Notes under the pieces: generated by a model
The model's database searches: none
What the model was told of the DNA's origin: nothing
The model's input: only the letters and a program-made list of their open reading frames with translations
Assembly: GCA_004764695.1 (NCBI GenBank)
Contig: SMSO01000032.1
Coordinates: forward strand, 4,711,483 to 4,775,482
Source of the DNA: Schizochytrium sp. TIO01
Taxonomy: Eukaryota; Sar; Bigyra; Thraustochytrida; Thraustochytriidae
Reading direction: 5' to 3'
Length of the DNA: 64,000 nucleotides
Position numbers and translations under genes: made by a program
Shown: one piece after another, positions 33,696 to 43,200 of the stretch
Numbering within the stretch: the first letter of the stretch is position 1
How the letters are laid out: each line of letters starts with the position of its first letter

Positions 33696-35873
33696 ATGTC
33701 TGCGTCGCCATCATGGGTTACAGTGGCGGCCTTTGCGGTCGCCTCTACTACCGTTTTACTGCGCGCTCGGAGTCTCGAGATCGGCAAGACCGTCCGCAAC
33801 CAGGTCCAGGGCGGCCCTGTTAACACGGAGTCCACTGCACCCAAGGCGGAGTATAGCTCTCAAAACCTCGGAGACGACGACCACTCGCAGTCGGAGCCAA
33901 ATGAAATCATCGCAGGTTCGGCAAAGACCCATCTCAGCGGCCCTGCGACACGCGCTGCTCATGAGGCGGCGATTCCCGATGAGCTAGTAGCCAAGATTCC
34001 TGATCGAGAGAAGCGCGTTTTGTGCTTTTTCTTAGACTTTTTCAAGTGGAGCGAAATGCCGATTGATGCGGTGCTGATTAATGGTGGATATGTGCGTGAT
34101 CTTTTGCTCAACAAACATCCAGATGACTTGGACATTAGTCTGTGTCTAAGTGATTGCAGCGAGGACGTCACAGTGAGCTCCATTCTCCTGGAGATGCCAA
34201 ATTTCATTGCTGAGATTGGCGCGGAAAAGGTTTTAGAGATTTACGGGTTTTCGACCTTCAAGTCTGTGGATATTCAAGGAGATGTTACGAAGGACAAGAA
34301 TTTGGATACTGCTAAAGCCGTATTCGGATACGCAGAGGCTGGTGAACCACCCCTTGATGTCGATGTCATGCCAACTATTGGTGAAGAAAGCTATGATGAG
34401 GACAGCAACCGCATCCCCACTCGTGATCAACGCGGAACCCCTCTCCAAGATGCTCTTCGACGCGATCTGACCATTGGCGCGATGCTGGTCAAGGTGCAGA
34501 AACCGGAATCTGAAATCCGTGGTCTCGTTCCGCTGCAGTGGACACTACTTGATTATTATGGGGGGCTTGAGGACCTGCGCAATGCTGTCCTTCGCGCTCC
34601 TCACCCTCCTACAGTAGATGTGGATCTCCTTTTCTCGAAGGAGGATCGCATGCTTGCCAAGGCTGTTGGTTTAGATGTTTCTTCTGTCCAGGATGTGTGG
34701 TGGGTTAAAATTCTCCGCGATGATCCCCTGCGTATTGTTAGAGCTTTCCGTTTTGCTGCAAAACTGGACTTTCAAATTCACGAAAGTTTCTGGAAGGCTC
34801 TTCCATTTGCGCTGGACAGTCTGAAATCAAAGGTTGCAGGCTCACGTAAGATGACTGAAATCACCAAAATGGCAAAGTATGGCAATGAAAAGATCATTGG
34901 CCTCTTCAAGTTGTGCTTTCGAAAGCGTTTTATTCATGATGTGGAGGGCAACGAAACTTGCCTTGCAACTGGCATTTTCGGTGGTCAAGATTCAAACTCT
35001 GTGCCCCACTATCTTCCTCCCATTGAGCAATTTGCTAAGGAACGGTTTTTGCCTGTCGTTGAGGAGGCTATGCCAGATTCATCGGAAGTCTCTGCAGATG
35101 AGATTCTTGGTTGCTTTCTCGCCGTTGCAATGTTTTCAACCCGATTCAAGGACCACGAGAAATGGGAAGCTGATAATGCGGCAGCTGGTGTAATGTCTGT
35201 TCCCGAAGAGGCGTTTGACCGTGCTTGTAACGGGCTATCTACCTCCAACGACCTGCGCTCTGCTGGGATGCGGCTTCTCTCGTCTTATGAGCAATTACGT
35301 GTTATTCGCGATACCGAGAAGATGCAACCTACCCCTATAGACCTCATTTTTGGCAGCAGACTACCCACTGCAACTTTAAATGGCAGCGAGGAAAGCGATG
35401 CTGATGCTGGTCTGAAATTCCGTCGCTTGCGGTCTGTTTGGGAGGTACTTAACCTTGCAAAACAACCTGAACACTATGCCCACGAACTTATTGTCAGCAT
35501 GCTCTCACACGGTTCTGAGGTAAGTCGAGCTGCTTCTCCATTAGTACAAACCTACCTTAGCGATCTTCGCTCAGCACCACCAACCAATCTTTCAGGAAAG
35601 GGTGTGTCATCCCTGAAGCAAGTCCCTCCACACCTGCGTGGAACACTCATTACAAGTCTCCACATTCTCTGCAGAATGCGAGGTGAGACTGGAAACTTGG
35701 ACGCTCCCGGTGCCCTTGAGAACTTCATGCAGACGTCCTGCGAAAACCTTTTGACAGATCTTTTAGAAGAGTGGTTTGAAGCAGACTCCGGAGAACTCAA
35801 GCTCAAATACATGGCAGCGAATGCTGCGAAGAAGTCTGCAAAGAAAGCCAAGACGCCAAAGAAGAAGGCATAA
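33696..35873 (+). CDS. tRNA nucleotidyltransferase / poly(A) polymerase head-domain protein (CCA-adding-like)
   Basis: From the preferred ATG at 33696 the protein has 725 residues. The frame is open back to an ATG at 33474, but that part is antisense to the relic and has no domain, so I prefer 33696. The N-terminus has a hydrophobic helix (about 8-24, VTVAAFAVASTTVLL), which may be a signal anchor or organelle presequence. The nucleotidyltransferase head is clear: NGGYVRDLLLNKHPDDLDIS (about 129-148) holds the GG and the DxD metal site, and LRRDLTIGAML is the RRD motif. DDPLRIVRAFRFAAKLDFQI gives the conserved arginine and helix residues of the class II CCA-adding family. The protein is longer than the usual 400-500 residues because of a C-terminal extension ending in a Lys-rich tail (KKSAKKAKTPKKK). 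CCA addition to tRNA is the likely role, but poly(A)-type activity cannot be excluded. Confidence 0.85.
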   Translation: MSASPSWVTVAAFAVASTTVLLRARSLEIGKTVRNQVQGGPVNTESTAPKAEYSSQNLGDDDHSQSEPNEIIAGSAKTHLSGPATRAAHEAAIPDELVAKIPDREKRVLCFFLDFFKWSEMPIDAVLINGGYVRDLLLNKHPDDLDISLCLSDCSEDVTVSSILLEMPNFIAEIGAEKVLEIYGFSTFKSVDIQGDVTKDKNLDTAKAVFGYAEAGEPPLDVDVMPTIGEESYDEDSNRIPTRDQRGTPLQDALRRDLTIGAMLVKVQKPESEIRGLVPLQWTLLDYYGGLEDLRNAVLRAPHPPTVDVDLLFSKEDRMLAKAVGLDVSSVQDVWWVKILRDDPLRIVRAFRFAAKLDFQIHESFWKALPFALDSLKSKVAGSRKMTEITKMAKYGNEKIIGLFKLCFRKRFIHDVEGNETCLATGIFGGQDSNSVPHYLPPIEQFAKERFLPVVEEAMPDSSEVSADEILGCFLAVAMFSTRFKDHEKWEADNAAAGVMSVPEEAFDRACNGLSTSNDLRSAGMRLLSSYEQLRVIRDTEKMQPTPIDLIFGSRLPTATLNGSEESDADAGLKFRRLRSVWEVLNLAKQPEHYAHELIVSMLSHGSEVSRAASPLVQTYLSDLRSAPPTNLSGKGVSSLKQVPPHLRGTLITSLHILCRMRGETGNLDAPGALENFMQTSCENLLTDLLEEWFEADSGELKLKYMAANAAKKSAKKAKTPKKKA

Positions 35874-35984
35874 ACTTTGAACATTCTTTAGGAAATTCAA
35901 GTTGAGAAGTTTGCGAAATGCTAAAATGCTAAGGCTCGCTAAAATGCAGTTCCCCTCAAACAACCATACATATAGACATTATTC

Positions 35985-35990
35985 AATAAA
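35985..35990 (+). promoter_or_regulatory. AATAAA polyadenylation signal
   Basis: AATAAA about 112 bases after the stop of the CCA-enzyme gene. Plausible in position. Confidence 0.45.
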
Positions 35991-36060
35991 CTAGATTTTC
36001 GTATGAAATTAATTTGTCTTGGCGATGTTAAAGATGCCCTTCTACCTCAATTTAAAATGT

Positions 36061-37200
36061 TTATGACTTCGAAAGTTTGCCTGAGACTTCTGTTGCCGCC
36101 CCGCGATCCACTTCCGAATGGGAATCAGCACTTTGTTGGTCTTCTTGTCGGGAATTATCAGGCTCAGCAGAAGTTAATTCAATGCTTGTTGATTCTTTTT
36201 CTAGTTGAAGCTTTTCTAGCAAGTTCTGAAGACGTTTCGTAGCGCGTCGTCGAGTCTCATACGACCAGTACGCAAAACTACTTGCTAAGCAAAGCTGTGA
36301 CTTTAGTTCATGCAAACGCATCGCTTGCACACGTCTCATGACTCCAAGTCGTGAGAATGTTTTCCAGGCTATAAATACATGACGAATATGCATGGCTTCG
36401 ATTTCTTTGCGATAGATACGATGCGATCGATCAAAGATAGCGCGAAATCCAATCGCTCGTACGCGGCGATATCTATCCATCTCCTTATCAGCCATTCGCC
36501 CACACTTTAGGCAGAGAGGAGGACCTCGAAAACAAATATCCTCTAATGTTTGCTGATGTAGTGCGGGCCGAATAGTGGCGCATGCTTGAGCTGACAGTGG
36601 GTAGCGAGAATGCTGCAGAGTCTTTGATTTCGCATTGTAGCCTGTTTTCAAAGCTACATTTGGATTATCGAAAGAGTTATAACTAGGTACAAAAGACGGC
36701 GCCGTAGACTGGGACGGGGCAGTTTTGGGTCGAGGAATATCCTCCAATAAGCCAGTACCTTTCATTTTATAAGCTTTATCAGATTTGTACTCATCGTTTG
36801 CACTCAATTGGTTGCTGCTTTTGCCATTTTCAGGCTTTCTTGCTGAATTTGGTACAAAACACTGGCTTAACACTTGGGAAACTTGACGCGCACGTTTGCG
36901 AGGCGCCCTAGACTTACTGAAAGGAACGGAGCCATTGCAAGAATATGCCTTTGGACGAATGCTACTCCTCTGCCCAGTCTTCATCGCAAACACCTCACGA
37001 CTTGTAGAAAGAGTATCATCGAGATCATCTCCAAGCACTGACTCAAAATCAGGATCACTCACCGCACTTTCTGATACAGGTCGAATTTGCCTGCGTGATG
37101 GTTTGAATATAAGGATTGGTGCGCTTTCATCCTCCTCACGACGGCCTTGATTGGTGACATTCCTGCGACTCATGTGTCCCTCGACAAGCTTGCGCTTCAA
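36061..37200 (-). CDS. Unknown protein with possible Sfi1-like centrin-binding repeats
   Basis: A complete 379-residue frame. Residues 1-200 are polar, basic and disordered-looking, with a Lys/Arg cluster (APRKRARQVSQ, about 99-109). A CxxC pair stands at about 230-233 (LCLKCGRMAD). The C-terminal part is helical and basic and contains HVFIAWKTFSRLGVMRR (about 274-290) and SFAYWSYETRRRATKR (about 308-323), spaced about 34 residues apart. This resembles the approximately 33-residue Sfi1 repeats that bind centrin, with an aromatic-x2-W core. A centrin gene lies 11 kb away in this window. The function is inference, and only two or three repeats can be argued. It is divergent from the gene at 37884 and shares a 683-base promoter region with it. 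Confidence 0.6.
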   Translation of the reverse strand: MKRKLVEGHMSRRNVTNQGRREEDESAPILIFKPSRRQIRPVSESAVSDPDFESVLGDDLDDTLSTSREVFAMKTGQRSSIRPKAYSCNGSVPFSKSRAPRKRARQVSQVLSQCFVPNSARKPENGKSSNQLSANDEYKSDKAYKMKGTGLLEDIPRPKTAPSQSTAPSFVPSYNSFDNPNVALKTGYNAKSKTLQHSRYPLSAQACATIRPALHQQTLEDICFRGPPLCLKCGRMADKEMDRYRRVRAIGFRAIFDRSHRIYRKEIEAMHIRHVFIAWKTFSRLGVMRRVQAMRLHELKSQLCLASSFAYWSYETRRRATKRLQNLLEKLQLEKESTSIELTSAEPDNSRQEDQQSADSHSEVDRGAATEVSGKLSKS

Positions 37201-37883
37201 ACGCAGTTAGTGTTGGAGTCTAAAGAGCCAAGATATGGTTTTAAGGTAAAAATATAAATGGTAAGTGGGCACTGTCAAACTTTGCAAATGGTTCGGGTGA
37301 GAAAACTTTGCCTACTCTTTGCAATAATTTAGCTGTTCCAGTGTAGGGTAAAGATGCACCCACCTAGTACATTGCTTGCTTGCATGCAGTTGAAGTGGTC
37401 CGCCTTAAGGGACAAACCCATATGATTCTGTAACTAGTACAACAATCCTAAAGAAATAAGAGCAGCATCAATCTGTCCGTCACACAGTCGGATTGCTTCT
37501 TGCAGGTGCGACCTACCAATGTGCGCTCTCTGCGCCCCCCAAGTTGTTAAAAAACGAAGATCCGGTAACCCTTGGGTTGATAATAGTTTAACAAAGAGAA
37601 CTCTTTTAGTGCAAGCGCAAGAGTGCGTACTAAAGTATTTGGTTTCCTTCCACGTACCTACCTACCTAGGTACCTAGGTAGTAAGTATATTGCAAGAAGT
37701 TGTGCTAATATAGGTTTCTTCTGAGTTGTATGTCGCCCGCGCATGTTGTGGCCTTTACTAAATCTGACCGGTGGCTTTCTGTGTTGAACATCTACTGCAT
37801 GAGATTGGTTCGGGCGAGTCTGCCTTTATAGAGTAAAGCTGCAGACCCAAGGGAAGAAGGATACAGCTGCATGCGCTGGGGTA
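37201..37883. other. Bidirectional promoter region with GGTACCTA cluster
   Basis: 683 bases between two divergent genes. A palindromic cluster lies at 37654-37687 (GTACCTACCTACCTAGGTACCTAGGTAGTAAGTA, repeated TACCTA/TAGGTA). It lies about 200 bases upstream of the plus gene. No other feature seen. Confidence 0.5.
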
Positions 37884-38906
37884 ATGCAAGACTTGAATAC
37901 TGCGCCAGCCTTTGAGCTTGTGCAGTCATGTCTTGCTGATATGAATCGAGCGAAACAACGTGCCAGAGCGATTCGGAAGGGTCGTCGCGTAAGTTCTCTT
38001 AGCAGCGGAGCAAGTCTTCCCAGCAATAACATCCAATCGCACGTATTACATCAGCCCTTTTGGGGCGTGGATAAAACAATGGTAGCTGCAGAGAGAAAAG
38101 ACCAAGCCGGCAGCTCATCTTTAAATATCAATTACTACCCATCAAAGTCTTCGCAGGATAAACGTTCTGAGGACTTAACTTTTGGATTTTCACCGCAAGC
38201 GCCACCACCATCAAGCAATACACCTTTGCGATCTCGTGGATCAAGATCTCTCGCGAATGCTGGACTTCAACAGATTTCGCAAAATCACAACAATGTTACA
38301 CCCGCTCAAGAAGATGATACATGCAGAGAACCCGTTGAGGCTCTTCTGAAGAGATTTGCAAATGAAGTTGCACGGTGGCGACAATCGAACAGACAGAACC
38401 CAACCCCGGATATTTTTGCATTACATCTGAAAGAAACTTATATCGATGAGGAGCTTAGTAGTATGGCATCATCGAAGATGGTTCTTATTGCACGCAAGGC
38501 CATTGCCCTGGAGATTTCTAAAATAGCTAAACTCAAAGCAAACCAAAATACAGAAAAGACTGTTACGGGCTTAAATGGAAATACAAAGAGTGTGGACCCG
38601 CGAATGCTCTCCCAGGAAGTTTCGAGTGAAGATCAGTCAAAACTTGAACATCATAGATGGAAGATTGATGAACCATCAGGTACAAATACGAACAGAGCGT
38701 CAAATGGAAATGTGCCAACAAAATTCACGGGACTAACATCATCCCCAGGTAACAGTATTCAACAAACGATAGGCAACTTCCCTGCAGGAAATGCCTCAAT
38801 GAGTGGACTTTCATTTGACCAGCTTCTTGCAATGTGTGAAACCCAACAAACTACTCTGCAGCAAATGATGAAGAATAACAATACAAGTGCTCTACCACGT
38901 ACTTAA
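37884..38906 (+). CDS. Hypothetical 340-residue protein
   Basis: An open frame of good length with steady coding character, not recognised as any family. The N-terminus is basic and helical (residues 12-35, QSCLADMNRAKQRARAIRKG). Residues about 40-150 are Ser/Pro/Asn-rich and probably disordered. A helical, charged stretch at about 152-225 (EALLKRFANEVARWRQSNRQ, later MVLIARKAIALEISKIAKLK) could be a coiled coil or small folded domain. The C-terminus is Asn/Gln/Thr-rich with a short helix (about 310-333). There is no signal peptide, membrane segment or metal motif. It is divergent from the gene at 36061. A cytoskeletal or nuclear scaffold would fit the composition but cannot be shown. Confidence 0.6.
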   Translation: MQDLNTAPAFELVQSCLADMNRAKQRARAIRKGRRVSSLSSGASLPSNNIQSHVLHQPFWGVDKTMVAAERKDQAGSSSLNINYYPSKSSQDKRSEDLTFGFSPQAPPPSSNTPLRSRGSRSLANAGLQQISQNHNNVTPAQEDDTCREPVEALLKRFANEVARWRQSNRQNPTPDIFALHLKETYIDEELSSMASSKMVLIARKAIALEISKIAKLKANQNTEKTVTGLNGNTKSVDPRMLSQEVSSEDQSKLEHHRWKIDEPSGTNTNRASNGNVPTKFTGLTSSPGNSIQQTIGNFPAGNASMSGLSFDQLLAMCETQQTTLQQMMKNNNTSALPRT

Positions 38907-39034
38907 TTCTCCTTTTTATTATTATTAAATGTGTATAATCTTTGTATCCTACATTCATCAACAATCTATTATTCATCTCTGTTATGGAGATCAAACATAG
39001 ACAACTTTGTATTGTCACAATGGAACAAAGTCGT

Positions 39035-39070
39035 GGCTCAAAGTTCAGGCTCAAAGTTCAGGCTCAAAAG
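39035..39070. repeat. 13-bp tandem repeat over a stop codon
   Basis: GGCTCAAAGTTCA occurs twice, plus a third partial copy. The stop codon of the EF-hand gene (39051-39053) lies inside it. Confidence 0.8.
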
Positions 39071-40046
39071 AAGCGTCAGGAGACCCTTGTTTTACTTGAT
39101 CAATGTATGCGTCGATGTTGAATGTGATGTTATGCATCACTGATGGATGTTTCCGAAGAATATCTAAACATTCATAAAAATCCAGTACTCCGTTTCTGTC
39201 TTTGTCTGCCTCCCAAAAATGTTTTTTCACCCACGTATATAACTTGTCCTGTCGCTCTTCTGTTTCACAGTGAGCAGTCAGTAATTCCATAAGTTCTGGG
39301 TGGGAAATAGACCCATCTCCATCGCGATCTACCACCTGAAAGAGTATAAGGAGTCGATCTTCAGGGCGTCCCTGACGAGCAACTTGCACAATTCCCTGTA
39401 CATAGTCCTCAAACTCTAAACGATCTGCATCTCTGTTTAGCTGCGCAACGCATGTAGGAAAAACATGAGTGGCCTCAATTAGTTAGTCAATATCCCACTA
39501 CACTAACTTCAAATCTTCCGAATATACTCTATTTGTAGAAAAAAATCGCGAAGTAATTTCACGTACCTTGTCAGCGCTTCCGTCATAAGGAAAGGGGTGA
39601 TTTCCAGAGAAAAAGGATTCTCCAAATTTTCTTGCAACATCGCGAAGTTCTTCGTGGAAATCTTCCTGTAATTTTGTTTGCCCATGATCAAAGTACTCCA
39701 GGTTAAGTGATTGAGCAATACTTTCAGGCTTGAGAGGCTCTAAAACATTTCGATAGTGTTGATAGAGAGCTTTGGCTTGTGCGTAAGTAATATTCTGTTT
39801 TTTTGCTACGTTTCGTAGTTGCTGCTTAATACGTTCTTGTTCAATTGCGCGAACACTTGTGGCAGCCTGGCGCGCCTTGACCTCAGCAGCCTGGCGTTTT
39901 TTTACATCCACTGGGTTTTCTAGGAGATTATTCCGAGCGCTCGGCGAAGCAGCCCTTTTCGGAGGAGGCTCTTGCGAGCGGCCATTTCGCTTAGTCACCT
40001 TTGCGTCGACACGCTTGCGCTCACGCAAACGATTGAAGCGCTTCAT
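39051..40046 (-). CDS. EF-hand calcium-binding protein with one intron
   Basis: Two minus-strand open frames, 40046-39498 and the frame ending at 39051, join through an intron. Exon 1 encodes a very basic N-terminus (MKRFNRLRERKRVDAKVTKR), a charged helical region and FFSGNHPFPYDGSADKVREI. Exon 2 gives a first degenerate hand-like stretch (NRDADRLEFEDYVQGIV) and two good EF-hands: DRDGDGSISHPE and DKDRNGVLDFYE, both with acidic positions 1, 3, 5 and 12. The intron has a branch-point-like TGACTAACT (39482-39490) and ends in GCGCAG or ACAG. Either 39441-39503 (63 bases) or 39433-39507 (75 bases, with the better donor GTTAGT) keeps the frame. The protein is about 310 residues. Calcium-dependent regulation is likely; the target is unknown. 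The upstream part is not a known domain. Confidence 0.7.
39433..39507 (-). other. Spliceosomal intron in the EF-hand gene (boundaries approximate)
   Basis: The 5' donor GTTAGT, branch-like CTAAC and 3' AG support splicing here. Without removal the frame stops at 39498. Most other genes in this window show no intron, so it is useful for defining splice signals of the organism. Confidence 0.55.
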
Positions 40047-40703
40047 GGAGACGCGTGTGGGCTGAAGAATTTATGATTGTAACGATCTGGGATTGATGTA
40101 GCCTCTGAGAAATGAAATAATGTTGTTTATCATTGTGGTATTAAAAGCAGAGAAAAGAAATGAAATTGTGCATTCTCAATATTAAAAATAGTTTTCTCAA
40201 AGCAGTATGACCGTTACACTTTTATAAATTTGCTCTCGCAAAAATAAAAACCAACTACGAACTAAATGGTAAAGCTGCATGGACAGGAGAGGGTAGATGA
40301 TCATCAAGTAACAAAGGATGAGTTCCGAGCCAGGTTGGACTGCATTGCTTTGTAAAACTTGAGAAAAAAATTTCTTCACAAAATAAGAATAATGAAATTG
40401 ATAATAATAAATATTTATTTACCTTTAAACTGCACTTGGTGTCTTTGAGGAGGAGAGCTGAATAAGGATTTCATCTTAGACACCACCTTTTAATCCTAAA
40501 ATATATCCCAAGGCTGGGATAGGATCTACTTTAAATGTGGAAAACATTATACAGAGGCAGTAAATCTCCTATAGTAGTAATATTATGTACTATTTAAAAA
40601 ATTGTCTGTTTGAGAAAAGCATTTGTAGAAAAGAAGATTAAACGAAAGATCCGGGTGATAGTAGATTTTTGTGTAATTAATTCAGGGAGCAGAGAACGGG
40701 TGA
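40047..40703. other. AT-rich spacer
   Basis: 657 bases between the EF-hand gene start and the PP2C stop. AT-rich, with no recognisable motif, RNA gene or repeat. Confidence 0.6.
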
Positions 40704-41519
40704 TCAGAGAAGGACAACAAGAGCCGTGACATTATCTGTACTGCCCCGATTAATGGCCTCGGCAACGAGATGTTGGGCCAAGGCATCTTGATTTACCTTA
40801 TTGTCGATAGTTTTCTTTACAAAGTCAACAGCTTCTTGGTCAGACATAACGTCCCAGACGCCGTCGCAGGCGACAATGATAAACTCATCAGAGCTGGTGA
40901 GACGAGTACGTGTAGTGTAGGGGCGAGCAACAACAAATTTTTTCATCGCATGATCGCCAAAGCTGCGAGATACAGAAAGAATTCCAAGAACGCGTTTACG
41001 AAGAATAAATCCGCCAGCGTCCTCTATCCTTTTCATCTCTACAGGATCAGATGCCTTGTGGTCATATGAGAGACGCTCTGCGATTTTACCCTCACGACAA
41101 AGCACAGCACGAGAGTCACCAATGTTTGCTGTGTAGAGAACGCGGCCTTGGTCCTTCTCCTCTCTCAATAAGCAGGTGACTGCAGTAGAACCTGAAACGG
41201 TAAGGCCGTGCGCACTCGTCTCGATATCGGTCACGAGAAAGGCACTGGTAAGGCACTCTTCCACGGAGCGTGTTTCTGGCTCGTGCTCCAGTTCAATCTT
41301 GAGGTTCTTTTCAAAGTTCTTGGCCAAATAGTCTACAACGCCGCGCCCTCCATGTCCATCAAAAACCGCGAAAAGTCCTTGAGTAGGCACGCCGGCAAAG
41401 CCATCGACCACAAGGTGTGCATCCTCCATGGTGTTTCTGCATGAAGGATTCATTTCCTCAAACTCTGAAACGGCGCGAACAGACCGCCAACTGTCAGCAT
41501 CAGGACTGGTGTTTAACAT
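40704..41519 (-). CDS. PP2C-family (PPM) serine/threonine phosphatase
   Basis: A complete 271-residue frame with the PPM signatures in order: RNTMEDA (28-34), FDGHGG (53-58), SGSTA (109-113), GDSRA (134-138), LSVSRSFGD (181-189), ACDGVWDVMSDQEAV (217-231) and GSTDNVTALV (259-268). The acidic metal-binding residues Glu32-Asp33, Asp54, Asp219 and Asp262 are all present, so the enzyme should be active. It dephosphorylates phosphoserine/threonine with Mn2+ or Mg2+. The length is minimal for a single catalytic domain and there is no targeting peptide, suggesting a cytosolic or nuclear enzyme of the Ptc1 type. The substrate is unknown. Residue 1 may be extended by an upstream in-frame start, but none is obvious. 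Confidence 0.93.
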   Translation of the reverse strand: MLNTSPDADSWRSVRAVSEFEEMNPSCRNTMEDAHLVVDGFAGVPTQGLFAVFDGHGGRGVVDYLAKNFEKNLKIELEHEPETRSVEECLTSAFLVTDIETSAHGLTVSGSTAVTCLLREEKDQGRVLYTANIGDSRAVLCREGKIAERLSYDHKASDPVEMKRIEDAGGFILRKRVLGILSVSRSFGDHAMKKFVVARPYTTRTRLTSSDEFIIVACDGVWDVMSDQEAVDFVKKTIDNKVNQDALAQHLVAEAINRGSTDNVTALVVLL

Positions 41520-42375
41520 CTTGGAAGGGAAATACGAGATGTTGTGATTGCTTTAGATTGTCGAGGCGTTCCTTTCAAATACCTCTCCTTTCAGCTATTA
41601 TTGGACCTAAAGGTAGGATGCTAGATTCTTCAACAAAAGAAGAAGAGAGTCACAGAAGAATTTGGGTTACAATACCCTCAATATTCTCGTCTCTTCAAGT
41701 CTGAAACTCGTCGTTTCCTTATGCTTCACGAGTCTGTTGCCGCCCCTTGGTACACAGGTTTCAGTCGTCAACTTTCTGCCTTTTCCGCCGTTTGACGTTA
41801 TTGGAGTATTTATCCAACTCGGGGAGCACGATTTCGTTCTTTCCTCTCCGAGGAAACGTTTCTTTCAGGAATAAAGAGAATCCAGACAATGATGCTGCAA
41901 CGCCTTCTCTTATTCTCCCTTCTCTGTCTCAGCTCCACCAGTTGCCCTCCCACTCGGCGTTCACGAGCGACGTTCCTCGTGCCGATCGATAAATGATTGA
42001 TTCCCTCGCAATCTCCAGAAATCGAGAAACTGACGATCCCTCTATAACCTATAGTATGTCAAGTTAACTATACTATCTTATTCTCCACTGTAACGTGCTA
42101 TACTGAGCTTTGTACGGCTTCTATAATCCACTTACCAGAACCACACTGGGTCACTATTATAAATGGTATTCATCTCGAATAGTTTAGTTTAGGATACTAT
42201 AAACTATTGGTTGGGCCGCCGTATAACGTAGTTTCTATACTATAGGTTATAGCGGGACGCCCGGCGACTTCACCAAGGACGGTAGTGCGCAGGTTTTTGA
42301 AGACAGCGATGTGGATACCTTGAATGACTTCAAGGTCTGCAAACCCTTTACTACTTTGGATACTCCGCTTCAAGC
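41520..42375. other. Divergent promoter region carrying a MITE-like element
   Basis: About 0.86 kb between the divergent PP2C (minus) and JmjC (plus) genes. The right half is occupied by the terminal-inverted-repeat element listed separately. Short open frames here have no domain. Confidence 0.6.
42037..42257. mobile_element. MITE-like element with terminal inverted repeats
   Basis: A perfect 16-bp inverted repeat, CTATAACCTATAGTAT (42042-42057) and ATACTATAGGTTATAG (42237-42252). With one mismatch the arms extend outwards to about 42037 and 42257 (TCCC.../...GGGA). The interior is AT-rich, non-coding, and has an internal palindrome (AATAGTTTA at 42178-42186 facing TAAACTATT at 42200-42208). 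Size (about 220 bases) and structure match non-autonomous MITEs. No clear target-site duplication is visible, and only one copy is in the window, so the mobile origin is inferred. Confidence 0.55.
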
Positions 42376-43200
42376 TTGTTGTTTACGATGGCCTTGCGAA
42401 GCGTGAGTGGCGTCGCTGCCAAGTTCGCAGAGGTTGTTCGCCCGCGCCACACGTCTCCAGCTCTGTGGCGTGGAGCGCTCCCGGATTTCGTAAGTGCTCG
42501 CAAACCCAAGAGCCAGGTAATCCAAACTCCTCGACGAGACGCGCACATAACCTGGGCCTGGGACATTCAAGAGCTTGGGGACCGTCTCAAGGACACAGGT
42601 GAAGATGAGTCCGCCATTTGTGAAGCCCTTTTGCCACGAGACGATTCTGAGAATTTCATTTCGCAATGGAAATCCGCCAAGAAATCTTTGAAGGTCGCGG
42701 ACGCACTCAAGGCAGTTGACAAAGATCGTATGCGGATGCAACTCCGCTTAGATCCTGCTCTCTTCTGGAGGGTCCACGAGCGCCTCCCTGACTTCTTTTA
42801 CGAGTCGCAGGATAGTCATGAAGCCTTCCAGGTCGCCTTTGAAAACAGTTTTGTCTGGGTCACTACTCCTGGGTTGAGAACTTCTCTGCACTCGGACGAA
42901 GATGCAGGCATCCTCTTCCACCTTTCGGGCCATAAGAGAGTCGTACTCATCCCCCCTTCTAGCTCGGATCGGGACCCGGAGCTACTCGAGCAGCTCATGC
43001 GTTATCGCTGGAAAGCTGGCAGTATTGAGGACCTCTACACGGACGAGATGGAGCCCAAGGTCGATCTTATCCATGTTGACCTGAACCCAGGAGACGCCTT
43101 GTACATTCCAAAACGTTGGCTTCACGACATTGAGAGCATTGATACGACAGTCTCCTTGGCGGTGCGCTTTTACTTAAAGAGCGAAAAAGACGAACAGTAG
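42376..43200 (+). CDS. JmjC/cupin-type (2-oxoglutarate, Fe(II)-dependent oxygenase-like) protein
   Basis: A complete 274-residue frame. The first 40 residues are basic and Ser/Ala-rich (MALRSVSGVAAKFAEVVRPR from the second Met), like a mitochondrial presequence. The core is a double-stranded beta-helix of the JmjC/cupin-8 type. TSLHSDEDAGILFHLSGHKR (about 169-188) holds the HxD metal pair (His172, Asp174) and the Lys187 that typically binds 2-oxoglutarate. VDLNPGDALYIPKRWLHDIE (about 234-253) has the distal His250. All three metal ligands are present, so an active Fe(II)/2OG hydroxylase is likely. Proteins of this shape hydroxylate residues or act on tRNA. The exact substrate is unknown. It might start at 42388 (second Met). 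Confidence 0.8.
   Translation: MLFTMALRSVSGVAAKFAEVVRPRHTSPALWRGALPDFVSARKPKSQVIQTPRRDAHITWAWDIQELGDRLKDTGEDESAICEALLPRDDSENFISQWKSAKKSLKVADALKAVDKDRMRMQLRLDPALFWRVHERLPDFFYESQDSHEAFQVAFENSFVWVTTPGLRTSLHSDEDAGILFHLSGHKRVVLIPPSSSDRDPELLEQLMRYRWKAGSIEDLYTDEMEPKVDLIHVDLNPGDALYIPKRWLHDIESIDTTVSLAVRFYLKSEKDEQ

Noticed and set aside
41417..41992. Plus frames across the PP2C 5' end and promoter
   Set aside because: No domain. They overlap the start of the PP2C gene on the other strand.
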